A DNA stretch of 64,000 bases from Membranipora membranacea (taxonomy: Eukaryota > Bryozoa > Gymnolaemata > Cheilostomatida > Membraniporidae), in the NCBI GenBank assembly GCA_914767715.1, contig OU612075.1:10788001-10852000 (forward strand). The letters are read 5' to 3'. Positions 11,139 through 23,402 of this stretch are shown piece after piece. How positions within the stretch are numbered: position 1 is the first letter of the stretch; every line of letters begins with the position of its first letter. The position numbers and the translations under genes were made by a program. A model generated the notes under the pieces. It worked only from the letters and a program-made list of their open reading frames with translations. It did not search any database and had not been told where the DNA came from.

Positions 11139-11224
11139 GAGCTTGGATCTTTGATATTGCTGTAAGAGATGGGAATATGTTGTTAGCTTGTGAGAAATGG
11201 GTTGTCATGCGTCTCAATATGGGC
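11139..11224 (+). pseudogene. Relic of the terminal TRIM exon
   Basis: Reads about AWIFDIAVRDGNMLLACEKW then VVMRLNMG, a decayed match to the last exon, about 1.5 kb beyond the true last exon of B. No acceptor and no 5' half. Confidence 0.7.
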
Positions 11225-11937
11225 CAAATAGTGTTAACTATCAACCTAACAACGCAAAAGCTGCAAGTAACCAATGGGTACTAACATCTATAATTGCAAA
11301 TCCAATACATGTGTAAAAACATAAATATATTATTATTTATATTGAAATCAGAGCTATCCTAACCACCAGATTAATATAGTTTGCTATAACTCCTTGGTTT
11401 TAAACCATTTATACAAGTTAGCTAAAGTTTCTCTTCATCCAATAACAGTATTGAGTCATTTAATAGAATACAAGGAAATCCCTCTTGTCATCGCCAGACT
11501 AATTTGACAACTCTTGTCAAATCTCAACCAACACTAATTTTTGGCTTTGCTGGTTCGAATATATTTTGTACCACAGATTTAAGAATAGGATATAATGGAC
11601 CCCCATCATTTGGAAATACTCGGGACGATTGAGTTCTGGTTTTGTTAGCTCATAGGTTCACATTGCCGCATCGCTAAAGAGTTCGTCTTCGTCCATATTA
11701 AGACTATCATGCAGAGGTTCATAGGTTCACAGGTTCATAGCCATGATTCAATTCAATAAAATGATCATATTAAATGGTTTTAGGTTTGAGTTTATGGTCC
11801 ATAATTCTGCGTTGTCATTGATGTCGTAGTTGTAATCGTTGTTATGACGGCTTGAAAAAAGTTTATATATGTGATTAGATGGCATCAAATGACATCGACT
11901 GGAAGATCTGATTTTTTTATAAATTCTTTGCATGTGA

Positions 11938-12262
11938 CTGTCCAATAAAGTGTTCCATGTGTTAATGTTGTCACTACTAACTCCATTTGTACCCTTTTTT
12001 GTACGTTGACTGTCGCTTAATGAAAATAAATTCAAATATATTTCAGATGCTAATAATTCTTGATGAATGCAATAGATATGCCTTGCCATAACTTTTTACT
12101 TATTCTTATGACTGTCCAATAAAGTGTTCCATGGGTTAATGTTGTCACTACTAACTCCATTTGTACCCTTTTTGTACGTTGACTGTCGCTAAACGAAAAT
12201 AAATTCAAACATATTTCAGATGCTAATAACTCTTGATGAATGCAATAGATATGCCTTGTATA
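11938..12262. repeat. Tandem duplication of about 165 bp in spacer
   Basis: The block GACTGTCCAATAAAGTGTTC ... ATAGATATGCCTTG occurs at about 11938-12088 and again at about 12111-12260 with few differences. The equivalent spacers at 3517-3720 and 59742-59954 have it once. Confidence 0.8.
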
Positions 12263-12463
12263 AGACATGAACTTTTACTTATTCTTATGGGTCTATATGG
12301 GGCTTCCTGCACACAAGGCTGTCTTCAATTTCTTCACACAAAAAAGAGCTTATCTTCAATTTTAAACTGCCATCTTCAAATTAAATTCTCAGAAACAATT
12401 ATTTATTATTGACCTAACAATTCATTTTTTTTACACCAACCTTTGTTTTAATATAGGACCATG

Positions 12464-15134
12464 TCATTTCTGTTTTCTAGCTCGGCCAGCTCTTGATGTG
12501 GAGAGGTTGGCTTCAGGTAGATGCTCTATATCGTCTGGATGGTCGTCCATGTGTAGATGGGGAGTGGATGGGGCAGGAAGCACAGCATAGTATTCCTCTG
12601 TTGCAGTGTTATTGTACACATATATGGGTAGGTTGCCTGCATTGTCCATTGTAGACATCTGTCTCATAGTTCGCTGGCGAACACCTATGAAAATAAGAGC
12701 ACTTATTTCTCCAAGACACACAGAGAAGATGCAATCGAATGGCCTGCTTTAATATTCTATATAACTTCACAATCAGTGCTAACAACTAAACTAAACAACA
12801 ACTAAATTGTTCTCTGTTGATAGCTAAGGGGACAATCCTAGACAAGAAAACTTTACCGTGAATCTTGCCACTGGTATGCAATAAACATATGCAAGCTTTT
12901 GCTCGAAAAAGCGATTTTTAGAGGGATAATTATAAGTTGTCTTCTTTTTGTCAAAGTCAAGACAATTTCTTATATCAGAATATTTTTAATTGACAACTGT
13001 TATATTCCTATTGGCTGGGGGATGAAAGCTTTCACAGTCGCAGTCATTTGCATCCGGCTTGCTAGTGCACTGATCTTTCTGGATTTGGGACTGGTATCCA
13101 GTAAACAAATTGCTAGTTTTATGTAGAATCATGTCAAGTGGATGAAACTTTATACCTGCACAGAAATCGACTCTCCAGTTTCTCATCAGGGCTGAATCAC
13201 TAGCAGATAGTCTTGATCTCTTTGATGGCTGGTTTGGGCGAGGAGAAATGTCAACATCTATGCCTTTCAGCTCCAGTTTAGGGTAGTAAGAATGCTTGTT
13301 GGTATAATAATGATAGGATGATACTGTTAAGCGTGTTAAGCTTTCGTTCATGACATCATTTAGCTGTTCGCAGTATTGTAACAGAGTCGGCATCTGGTAC
13401 CTTGATCTCATTGTGCTGAAATGGTGTTCACATGGCAGAGAGAGTAGAGCGTTAGAATGGAGTGGATAGTTAACGTTCACTGATGTTATTGATTGAATAA
13501 GGTTGTTTATGTTATTAGACAACTCGTTGAACATTTTCATAGTAATATGAGGGAGGCTGCCATGCGGTCCATTTGGTTTCAGAGAAGGGTTGTTATGAAT
13601 ATCATGTACATCAGAAAGCATGATGTTGTACATAGTGACAACTGACTGAAGAGTGGAGATAATATCATCATTACCTAACATCTGTCTGTATCCTAGTTTT
13701 CCGCTATGTATGCTGAAAACTTGAAACAGTTTGTCAATAGAAGCAAGGTATTTTAGCAGACTGCTCACACTAGAGATGAGCCTTACACTTAGTGAGGCAA
13801 TGTCAGCCACAGTCAAAGTGTTTTCAGTGATGAATATTGGTCCACATTGTGCTTGTAAAGCTTGAGAGGAAAACCCATCTCTAGCTGCATGTTTCTGGCC
13901 TGTCATTGAAATAGAAGCTTCCGTACCAGAAATACATGCTAAAGTCATGTCAGCAGTATATTTTAAGACACCGTTCATATCAGTGAAATACACTTCGTTG
14001 TCCTTACAGCATACTCCATAGATTCTTGACCTGCAACCTCATCGAACTGTCTCAAACTCTGGAGCATAGAGTTGTTTACACGGTACCCGTCCATCCAAAG
14101 CCACCAATTGGCTGAGGCCCTAAAAACCTTTTTGGTGGCGTGGACGGCATCAGGGATAGCTTGAAGAAGTTGCATGTGAGGTGACAGCTGCTCTTTGTTG
14201 TCCAGTTTCGTCATGGCGAGAGCATTGATTGTCTCACAATCCATTGTGACAGCTAAAACTGCTAACTTATGGCATTTCACTCCAGCGGCAAGACATGTTT
14301 TACAAGCCCGCAGTTGTGGATAAATTGAGTCATGGTCCGTGATACATGCATCACAAATATTTCTCTCAGTCAGGCAGTCATTACACACACTGTCACATAT
14401 CTTGCCGTCCTCACAAGTTATTATCTGACCTTCCATTTGCTGAACACACTCCTCACAGCATTGAATGGCATTCACCGCCTCAGGTAGTGTTTCTAAAACT
14501 TGATCACCACTTACATTTTTCGTGAGGGACCTGCTTCCGTATAGAGCTTGCCCTTTAATGACTCAGGATCTGGGTTGGGATGAGCTTTGATGTAATCAAT
14601 GTCTATCGGTTCACTGAGTCCAACTATAGTGTTGGATGTATTATCTATATCACCACTTGGTTTTATGGCCATAGCATCCCGTGATATACGTATTGGTCTT
14701 ATGTCTAATTTAGCAGTATTGATGAATTCTGATGATTTTCTTGAGATATGACAAAAGTATTTCACTCCATCAGCAAACACCCCTGATTTCGTTGTGGCCA
14801 GGGTTTTTCTCCTTTGGCGAGTTCGTTTAGTGGGCAATGGTATGTTTATTTTGTTCCAATAGAGATCTTCCCTTCCATGTGCAGTGCTTTCAATCCCTGT
14901 ATTGCCTGGACCCCTCAAAAGATTGCACACTGCCTGTCCACCAATCGATTCAATAGAATTCACAAAGTCTACTATTTCGTTAGGCCACTCAAATGTTTGT
15001 GGGGTAGGGCTAGCGCTTTTAAGACTGAAGCTGATAAGTTTATAGAATATGTGATCAGAGTTAAATCCAGAATGCCGATCTATTTCATTTTGTACCGCCA
15101 GGGTCAGTGGATCCAGTTGGGAGGTGTCCAACAA
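12464..15134 (-). pseudogene. Transposase-like gene, main coding block (frameshifted)
   Basis: Read on the minus strand: an open stretch 15134-14511, a second from about 14520 to 13975, a third from about 14035 to 13122, a small intron (donor G|GTATAAAG at 13121, acceptor tttcatag before 12686), and a last exon 12686-12464 ending GRARKQK. The middle part is cysteine-rich (CCEEC...CDSVCNDC...CDAC...CKTC...KCHK) and leads into LAVTMDCE. Further on come WWLWMDGYRVNNSM and CEHHFSTMRSRYQMP. I recall similar motif strings in large uncharacterised invertebrate protein families that look transposase-derived. The frame changes near 14516, in a run of five A, and again near 14010-14035. These are either real disabling indels or assembly errors. 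The order suggests acidic residues D (TMDCE) and E (CEHHF) could be catalytic; this is inferred. Confidence 0.55.
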
Positions 15135-15452
15135 TCAAAAGACAACAAAGATTAGAACTAACTAGAAACAATGCTATGCTGAGTTACCTAATATTAAATC
15201 AAGGAAGAGAAAGGGCATCAGACATGAGCATTAATTTTCAACACACCAACAGGCTGAACTAGGTTGTCGTTGTTACATATTTCTGACGGGATAGTTAAAG
15301 GTAGCAATGTGATCTGTGCATGCTTGCATACTACTTAGATGATGATTGTTTTCGGTAAATCAGATATTGTCTTTGCATCAGGTTAATAATAAGCTCTACT
15401 TTTCTCAGACCGTTCTCTGCAGGCAAAATAACAACATGAAATCTCTGGAGCT

Positions 15453-15702
15453 TCTCACCTATTACAAGGCCAGTTATACAAGAAATCATCCTCATCAAAG
15501 CCCAGCTCAAAATCACCAATCTGGTCATTAGTTTGATTAGTTTCATCGACAACAGCCACAACATGAGGCAAAATGTGTTGTGGTTGTGATGGGATTAAAG
15601 GAGGCTCTGATCTGTTGGTTTGAAATGGACCGTCAAAACCACTCATATCTACATTACTGTTGCTGAAGTCGCAAAACTCAGTATCAATATCCCAAAATCT
15701 GT
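15453..15702 (-). CDS. Acidic exon of the transposon gene
   Basis: Open exon on the minus strand between acceptor ttgtcacag (first base about 15702) and donor AATAG|GTGAGA (last base about 15453). It encodes FWDIDTEFCDFSNSN, later FELGFDEDDFLYNW. Strongly acidic, no recognised domain. Joining phase 2 into the next open block downstream does not give a clean frame, so this part of the model is uncertain. Confidence 0.4.
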
Positions 15703-15839
15703 GACAAATAATAAAGGACTTTGATGTGAGGTTATAATATGAACATGTTGTATTTCAACGCCAACAAAAAGAAAAATAAAAAAATAAACTTGTGCATATC
15801 TTGCATTGAAAGAGTTTAAACTGGGATTCTGGTAATTTT

Positions 15840-16494
15840 TTAATGTTCTTCATCATCAGACAGGCTAATGATTTCCCGTGGGCCTGTTGAGATATGGGAT
15901 CCAACTGATCCATCATTTGAGGTGAAGGTGGATGGAGTCTGTGGATCGAGGACTTTCGGCTGATTATTCTGGCTCGCCTGCATCCATAACCTTATGTCAT
16001 GAGAAGCTGATCTCTTGTTGTCTGCTTTTCTTCCCCGACAGGATAGATAATGAGCCTTAACTAGAAATAAACAAAATTAAGTCATTGTTAATACGAAGTT
16101 GTCTTCTTAATGTCAATGAGAGAACGATTCTATGATCATTCATTTCCTATTTCGGTAGTGAGTTATTTTTAGACCAGCAGACACAGAGCAACCAACTTCA
16201 CACGCTCATCTATAGTCACTAGATAAGTTCGAATTAATCATTGGACATTATATTGAAACATGGGTACAATTGTTTGGTAAGGAAATAATTTACTAGTTTA
16301 TCATCGTGCCCTGGGAGCTAACTTAGCTTTTTTATAAGTACAAATATATTTTAATCATCGACTGCACAAGACTTACCATTAACACCAAAATGTTTGTGGT
16401 AACGCATATAATTGATTGTTATTACTTTCCCACAGAGTCCTCACTTAATGTTCAATTCACCGAAAGGCTCTGAGCCCCCCGTACACTGCCACAT
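15840..16494 (-). CDS. C2H2-like zinc finger exons of the transposon gene
   Basis: Two minus-strand exons that fit in phase. The first, 16494-16377, lies after acceptor tgttctttcag and before donor AATG|GTAAGT and encodes LCGKVITINYMRYHKHFG. The second, 16060-15840, lies after tttatttctag; it begins VKAHYLSCRGRKADNKR and ends EIISLSDDEEH before a stop. The C..C-like start and MRYHKH resemble a C2H2 finger, but TGA lies upstream in that frame and the first Cys pair is not clear. The EIISLSDDEE tail resembles a SUMO-interacting motif. It may be a separate short product or the broken N-terminus of the main gene. Confidence 0.35.
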
Positions 16495-16697
16495 CTGAAA
16501 GAACATAAAAAGATTACCACACCAAAATCGATGAAAAAAAAAATACAGCCAACAATCCACCAATAGTTCTGTTTCAGATGTGATCCTTACTCAACCATGC
16601 TGCCCATGTGATAGACAGATTCCTAACATGACCACACAGTGGCTTTGAATATTGTCAGGTCGTTTTTTTGATGTAAATATGTTTTATTTCAATTCAA

Positions 16698-17012
16698 TCA
16701 TTTGCATATTCTTAATAATGATGTGTGACAGTTGAAAAACTGCAATGGTAGGTTATCTCGAGCTGTAGTTTGTATCTTCGAGGCATGATATTTAAGTTTG
16801 TGAGCTAAGCTTTGGTATATCGCATTGAAGACACAATAGGCCCAAATACCTGTTTTGAATGCTTCGAAAAGCTCTGATTGGTGCTTTGTTCTCAGTGCTG
16901 CCTGCTGGCTCCCTGACTTCCCTGCCTTAATTGCTGCAGATAGAAGAAGATCCTCCTGAGTGTCTTTAGAAATACTTCTCTTTTTTTGCTTAACCATGAG
17001 TGTAGGGGCCAC
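16698..17012 (-). CDS. Unrecognised open exon inside the transposon
   Basis: Open for about 105 codons on the minus strand, reading APTLMVKQKKRSISKDTQED then AALRTKHQSELFEAFKTG. A possible acceptor (cacagataaag) precedes it. Basic N-terminal half, no family recognised. It is upstream of the zinc-finger-like exons and could be the 5' coding exon of the same gene. Confidence that it is coding is low. Confidence 0.25.
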   Translation of the reverse strand: MAPTLMVKQKKRSISKDTQEDLLLSAAIKAGKSGSQQAALRTKHQSELFEAFKTGIWAYCVFNAIYQSLAHKLKYHASKIQTTARDNLPLQFFNCHTSLLRICK

Positions 17013-18964
17013 GTAGGCCAGTTCAATTGCTTTATCTGTGAGACAACCAATACAAACACTTGACAGATGTCATATGGAAATAAGGCCTTTGACTATGTCT
17101 GACCATGTCTTGATTTGGATAAAAGTCCAAAAATTGGCAGGCCCCTATCAGTATTGTCTAAAATCTTCAATTGGAGCATCGCATTTCAAAGTGAATGTGG
17201 ATAAACAGTGGACTCGTAAGCAATCAAACTCAACAGTTATGTAAAAAGCATGGCAATGAAAAAAAGAGGGAATTATTGCAGCGAGTTTCTTTCTCAAGTA
17301 TGCATTGGGTACAAATTCAAATCCGAGTTGCTAGAAGAGAACAAATAGACCAACCTCATCCTCACAGCCACCAAACACATAAATAATTTGAACACATTTT
17401 AAAGGTGGTACTTCTCTGAGAACTAGGCTGAACAGATTACGACTCTTAGTATAGCTGAGTAGGCTTATTAACTTACAATACACAGCAAAATCAGGATCTC
17501 CCCTAGAACATTGCCTCTTTAATCGCTGTGTAGGCCTCTGCGTTTGGGATTTTGTATGTCCGCTCTTTCTTTTATCTTTTATGGCTAAAGTATATATGCA
17601 CCTCCCGATCTGCCCATATTTTTGAGGTGCTCATTCAAATTCTTTACATTCTGCTAGCATTGATGACTAGGGTCCGAAGTAATCAGTGACACACATTGAA
17701 ATACCACTGTTTTCTCTGCAGACAATATACGAACATAAACATCCATCTATAAAAGAACGTGATCATTATCTTTAGCATACTTGAAAGACAGGTCCGTAAC
17801 AGGAGAAGACAGCACTGTAACCATAAGCAAGTGACAAAAACAAAATAAATCATAACGTAGCAAGTTGGCTTTCATTCCCATAAACTTGCTGTGTCATTGT
17901 ATCTATTTATTCAGTGATATGACAATGGTTGTTGTCCCATTACTACTGATGCATACTGAGATAGGAATAACACATTTCCTAACCTTCCTTGGGAAATGCG
18001 GTTGTCACATGCTCACTCATTTCATGATCCACCACTTGTGACTTTTATAAATCAACCAAGACAGAATTACTAGCAACACAGGCCATCACTGCAATCCCAT
18101 AACACTTAAAAAGCCATAGAAGAGGTCTTTTTAACACCTGGGTCTCTATTAGTAACAATGAACAGAGGCCAACATCATAGCTAGTTGTATGTTGATTGAC
18201 CCCCCCCCCCCCCTTGCTCTGCCCTTGGACATTACAAGCGCTTAGCATGTATACTTTGCAGATATGTCCATGATCAATCACCCGCGATGATCATGGACAT
18301 AGGCAAAGCACACATAATATGCCCCCATATGCCCAGTAGCATGTTGGGGGACATGCTGAGACTGAGAGCCAACTCTTTCCCTGCTACTCTAACCTGTTAT
18401 TCTTATACTCACCTTGTTTGTCTGACAAATAATAAGCCACAGGTGGCTCAGGTTAAGACTGTTGATGACTGTTCAGCTAGTTTCTATATATGCACAGGTG
18501 CCAGTGAGTTTGCTTTTCAAAATGTCCTGCTAGAATCAGTGATCATCACGAGAAGTCCCATCAAAGGTTGTCGATACTTTGTTTGGAACTCTGGGAAGAA
18601 AAAGAGCACACACGATTGACCCCTGTGCGGCCTTGTACTGATGTTTATCAATGCAGCCAATGGGGAGTGAGGATCTTGAAAATAAGCCAATCATAAATAA
18701 AGTGAAACCGGATACAGTTTCGTGAACATGTAAACAACAATATTAACATTTTTCTTGTTTGCAAACAAAGTCTTCAATCTTTATTATACAATCATGTATT
18801 AATAAGCTGATCTTCTCTTCAACAGTGAATCAAGGTGATCTTCTCTTCAACTTTGTCTTAGAATAGGATAATCTTTTCTTCGATTTTATTCAAACTAGGC
18901 AAATCTTTTCTTCAACTCTAAAACACTTGATCTTCAATCTTCCCTGAAATACGCGAGGAGCCCC
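17013..18964. other. Right part of the transposon, no gene seen
   Basis: AT-rich sequence with a run of 14 C at 18200-18213 and, from about 18770, six direct ATCTTC(T)TCAAC-type subterminal repeats running into the right end. Short open frames here show no family resemblance. Confidence 0.5.
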
Positions 18965-19341
18965 AATTATGTTTTGGTAATCGTTGTTGATCAATGCTCC
19001 TGCAAAAACAGACTGCACTCTGAACCTGCGCATTTAATATTGTTAGGGCGTCATGAAAACATGTGCAGAGAAAATAGATGGCTTTAAGGAATTAATTTTG
19101 TAATTTGTGATCTGAATTATTTCTACAAATAATCCTTGACAGGAAAAGATTTCTGAGGTGCAAAGCATACCTTAAAATTACTTATGCTCCTAACAAGCTT
19201 ATGTTCTGAGCATATTTATTAACACAGAAGGGGAGGAGGTTATAGTCCACCACTTGATATTCACGCTAGTGACTTAGCACAACATTGGACCAGTTTGGTT
19301 CGGCAGCCAGTTGACAATCAAAGTCTTTCCGCAGCAAAAAG
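18965..19341 (+). promoter_or_regulatory. Upstream block and predicted leader exon of unit C
   Basis: Homologous to 4880-5253 and 61290-61664 upstream of B and H, so it probably carries the promoter and the noncoding first exon, ending AAAAAG|gtgagt at 19341. The transposon ends directly at its left edge. Confidence 0.4.
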
Positions 19342-19588
19342 GTGAGTGGCGTGGCCTATGATCTTTGTTAGAAGGCACCTACCTAACTCATATACCACCA
19401 CAACATGACTTGTACTGCAGAAAGTGGGATAAGATTCAAGCTAACGTATAAAATCATCATCAAGATTATATGTACGTAAAAGTCCTCACCAAAGAAATTG
19501 TGGAGGCTGAGCGTATACTATACAATAGTATTCGTTGTCAGTCAGAGTTACGGCTTGTTGACATTGGCCTTCTTTTAGTTCTCTAAAA

Positions 19589-22500
19589 ATGGCGACCGCA
19601 GTAGGGGTCACAGAACCGGCGGTGACGCAGAATATAAAGATAACAGTAACCAGAGATACAGCCTGTGGATTCTGTGGTCTAACATTATATGAGATACAGG
19701 AACCAAGAGCTCTACTCTGTGGTCACACTCAATGTACTGAGTGTATCCATGTCAACTACCAGAATAAGGAGATAGAGTGTAAGACTTGCAGGTAAGGCTA
19801 TTAGAGTCAGTGGCTCCAAAAAGTTCTGTGTTGGAATAGTTTGGTGGTGCCAAGGCGCTTGTTTTTTATTTGATATTGTCATCGCTAGGCATAACAATAT
19901 CCTTCACTTAGAGTAGGTTTTGTTGCAGATGCATTGCACAGAGGAAGTCCAGCAAATGATCCTCACACAACAGCATCTTAAGTCTAAGCGAATGATATAT
20001 TTATAGGGAGACTTTCAAGGATATAGACATCAGAGCACTACCCACAATTCCTGAGCACCTTGTACAGGAAGCGCTGGCTGATACAGAGTTGGGATTACAG
20101 TCAGCAGGAAGAGAATGTAATCGATGTGAAGATGGGAAAGTGAAGCTGTGGTCTGCTGTGCTGACTGTAAGAAAAGGTTCTGTCACCAACATGCTGAGGT
20201 AGGGACCCATCAACGGCATATCAGTTAAAAACATATTCATTCCTATATGCCTTACGAAGCTGATATAAAAAACTATGATACCTGATACTCGTTGGGTTGC
20301 ATTATGGATAGAGTTCATTAGAATTTTCTTTGGAATAAAGAATATGTAACATGATTTACCATACTGAATTCAATGGTAATAAATCTCTAAACCCAACTAT
20401 ATGCATAACCCCCTAAGTCGATAACACATATATATTTATATATTTCTATTTGCAGGATCACTTGTTCCATGTCAGCGATCATGTACTTCTGCCGATAGAA
20501 GACAACCTGACTGAAGAAAGATACGAGATAAAAAGATGTAAGACTCACAAAAAGTTTGTGCTTGATGAGATTTGTAAAAACTGTAAGAAGCAGTTCTGCA
20601 AGAGATGTGATTCAAAGGTAGCATGTTCAGCCTTAAATCAGAGGAGTGATTCGGCTGCAGCCCTAAATCAAGGTTGGTGTGGAATGAGTCATTGAGTTAA
20701 TTGCGGAGTAAGAGGAAGAGACTGCGGAAAACGGTATCTATAATAATATGAACAGCATCACTTTGAATACAGAGACCAGGTTAAATCCACTGGTCGAGGT
20801 TGGTCAGGCTAAAGTTTGATCGGAATGTAGTGCCACTATCAGGGCAAAAGTTTCAATTTTCCCAATTTAGTATAATAGTCTAATAAGATGACCAAATAGG
20901 TCGTAGGAAAATAGTAGAGACTTTTAATTTTTTAATTCAAGGTTCAATGTCTGCTTTGCTATTCATTGTTGGCAGATCCTCCTTATCAGCAAAAAAATAT
21001 GGAGATAGGGATTGTTCGAACACCCCAAATGCAATGAAAATATCTGGGGAATAAACGTCTGGAAATAACAACTATGTTATTCTTGTAATTTTAGGCATGT
21101 GCCATGAGGTTGTCCCACTTAAAAATGTGACCGAAAAAATGAGGGGGAAACTTCGAAAACTGTCGCAGAATATTTTCGACAAAATAAAAAGGTGCAGAGA
21201 CATTGAAAAGTCTACCTGGAGGCGTTTAGCTAAACTGGAAACTCTTATCGATGACATTTATAATCAGATAGATGATATTACTGAAGATCAGGTGAGTTGT
21301 TTTTTCATACAAATAAGTAAATTAGAATTGGTCTTTTCATGATACAAGAGCAAGCAACTCTCTCCTATTATAGGAGAGGATTTAAGACTTGGTTAATTAA
21401 CCATTGTATGTAGCTTATGTGTTTGGTCATCAGAGCAACAATGGTGTTTTTGCTAAATAAGTTCGATCCAAGAGGGTGTTTGTCAATATGATTTGAAAAT
21501 TGAATAACCCGGAGTTCATGAAGATCAAGTTTGATCCGATTTGCTGGCATTCCGGATGTTCATATTCTATTGGTGAGCTGCCAACCTTTTGCTGGCAACC
21601 CAAACTCCGATGAAGGCAAATCGGATCATTTTTGATCTAGAATATATCGGTGAAATCACACTACATAGTCTATTGATTTCTTTGGTTTCCTTTCACCAAC
21701 ATCAGATTCAGCAAATCAAAAGAGGAGCAGAAGACCTGAAGATAGAATTTAGAGAGCAGCTGAACCGGTCATCCGAAAAAGTAGGGAAGTTTTCTGAGGA
21801 AATGCTGCTGAACACCACAGTTCTTGATGACCTGTATATCTATGGATCTCATCTAGCAAACAGAAGAGCAGACGAGCAGCTACTGGAAGAGTTTGATGTG
21901 GTTTCTTCAAACCTTACACAAGCAAATAATAACTTGGAGTATGAGACACAGGTGGCTCTTAAAACACCCTATCTGCATACAGGTGACATACTATACTATT
22001 ATTATAATGGGGTTAACTAATATATATATACATAATATATCTATATACTAATACCTGCACATGCGGGGCGATGACCACAATGACCAAGGGGTAAATAACC
22101 GCATCGAGGAAAATATTAGATGGCATAAAGCGATAGAGCTGAATTAACGGATAAAACGGATATTATGCTCCTTCCTGTTTCCAGTGTTTGGGTCTAGATC
22201 TTTTAGGAATATGTAGACATGACCAGGGAAAATGGGACCAGTTGGTGAAAAAAAATTAGAACTAGAAGCTAAAAGTACAAATGGATTGTAGCACGTAGTC
22301 CACATGTGACTGTAGGGATCAGCTTATGCATGTTTATGATATTGGTAGTTGGAAAATGATCTAATCACTAGAATGATTGGCATTTTACAGGACAGACCGC
22401 TGTGAGTTTGAATGGAGAAATGGGATTCCTACCAACAGCCATAACACATGTAAAGCAAGAAAAAACAGGTGATAGCTGCTTAGGGGTGAGCTGGACGCAT

Positions 22501-23402
22501 GACGACAGAATACTTTGCACCAGAAGAGTCGGCCTTGAGATTAGAGACCCTGTTGACTTGAAACTACAGATGCAACACCTAGATAATAACTACAGATATC
22601 CCTCTGCTACTCTTTGTGGAAGCAAGCTGTTTATCAATGCCGCTACATCTGACTTTAAGAAACACATAACCTTTTCTGGCTCACTCGAGCAACCTACTCG
22701 TTCTATATTACACAGTGATGTCACTGTTGGCCCAGCTCTTCCTACCCAAGTGTCAGCGAACAAAAAACCAAGTAGCAACCATTGACCGAGCCAATAACAT
22801 GTTAAAACTCTTTTCAACTATTAATGAAGAGCACCAGTTTGACATTCAGCTAACAAATGGACTATACCCATATGGAGTTCATCTCACATCTGATGCAGCA
22901 CTAGTGACATTGTTAGAAGAAGGGAAGCTGTGTAAATATGCTCTGTCACCATCCCCAGACCCAATATGGACATATGAAGGACTGGAGGGACCTACAGGAG
23001 TAACAACAGATGAGTCAGGCTTCATCTATGTAGCAAGTTGGGATGAGCCCAGAATCTACATCATCTCAGCTGAAGGTAAGTATTATTAGCAACCCAGACA
23101 GCGTTAATTTAGTTTTACTTGATTATTTTATTTGAATATATTTAGAGGTCAAATCTTAAATTTGGATGTGGCCTAATATGAATTTATTATAATGTTTAAG
23201 CACCACTTTAGTTTGTAACTCAAAAATATCACTATACAAAGTTTGGTTACCATTTGTAGGTGAGAAGATAAGAGAGCTGACTCACGAGAAGCTACAGGAG
23301 TGTCTAGATGATGATTCCTGGATCTCAGATATTGCTGTGAGAGATGGGAAGATGGTGTTAGCTTGTAAACAAGAGGGTGTCATGCTCTTCAATATGAGCT
23401 AG
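19589..23402 (+). pseudogene. TRIM unit C, full exon set with two frameshifts
   Basis: All seven exons and their splice sites are present: 19589-19791, 20007-20198, 20456-20672, 21095-21291, 21706-21982, 22391-23075, 23260-23402. Exon 2 is one base short: GTGAAGCTGTGG where others have GTGAAGGCTGTGG, near 20144. This shifts B-box 1 out of frame to a stop at the exon end. Exon 6 has one extra A in a run near 22762-22768, so the frame ending at 22785 is resumed from about 22760 in another frame. The RING (C3HC4) and both coiled-coil exons are intact. B-box 2 is the K type (CKNCKKQFCKRC, then ACSALNQ). Both lesions are single-base, one in a homopolymer, so assembly error remains possible; otherwise this is a recent pseudogene or a RING-only product. 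Confidence 0.8.
21522..21641. mobile_element. MITE, TGATC-type family, in intron 4 of C
   Basis: Outer arms AGATCAAGTTTGATCCGATT and AATCGGATCATTTTTGATCT are inverted matches of each other; inner parts TTGCTGGC and GCTGGCAA also mirror. F has the same element at the same intron position (47788-47908). B, D, E, G and H have the 136-bp hairpin instead. Confidence 0.7.

Larger units (their letters stand above)
9601..12298. other. Spacer B-C, left part (type 1), noncoding
   Basis: Homologous to spacer A-B, without the K+ channel relic. It holds an exon-7 relic at 11139 and a tandem duplication at 11938-12262. It is interrupted at 12299 by the large transposon-like insert. No gene was seen. Confidence 0.6.
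12299..18964 (-). mobile_element. Candidate autonomous DNA transposon, about 6.7 kb
   Basis: This block interrupts the type 1 spacer. It starts GGGGCTTCCTGC and ends with the imperfect inverse (reverse complement GGGGCTCCTCGCG). Both subterminal regions carry several direct copies of an ATCTTCAA/TCTTCAAC motif (12322-12385; 18770-18940). Inside is a minus-strand, intron-containing transposase-like gene. About 1.1 kb of the spacer present upstream of B (roughly 3751-4878) is missing at this site, and no clean target duplication is seen, so the insertion came with a deletion or was later rearranged. The superfamily is not assigned. The boundaries rest on the TIR-like ends and the break of homology with other spacers. 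Confidence 0.6.

Noticed and set aside
18200-18213. Run of 14 C
   Set aside because: A simple homopolymer with no further structure around it.
12299-18964. Host gene embedded in the array in place of a transposon
   Set aside because: TIR-like ends, subterminal repeats and the sharp break with other spacers favour a mobile element, though this is not settled.
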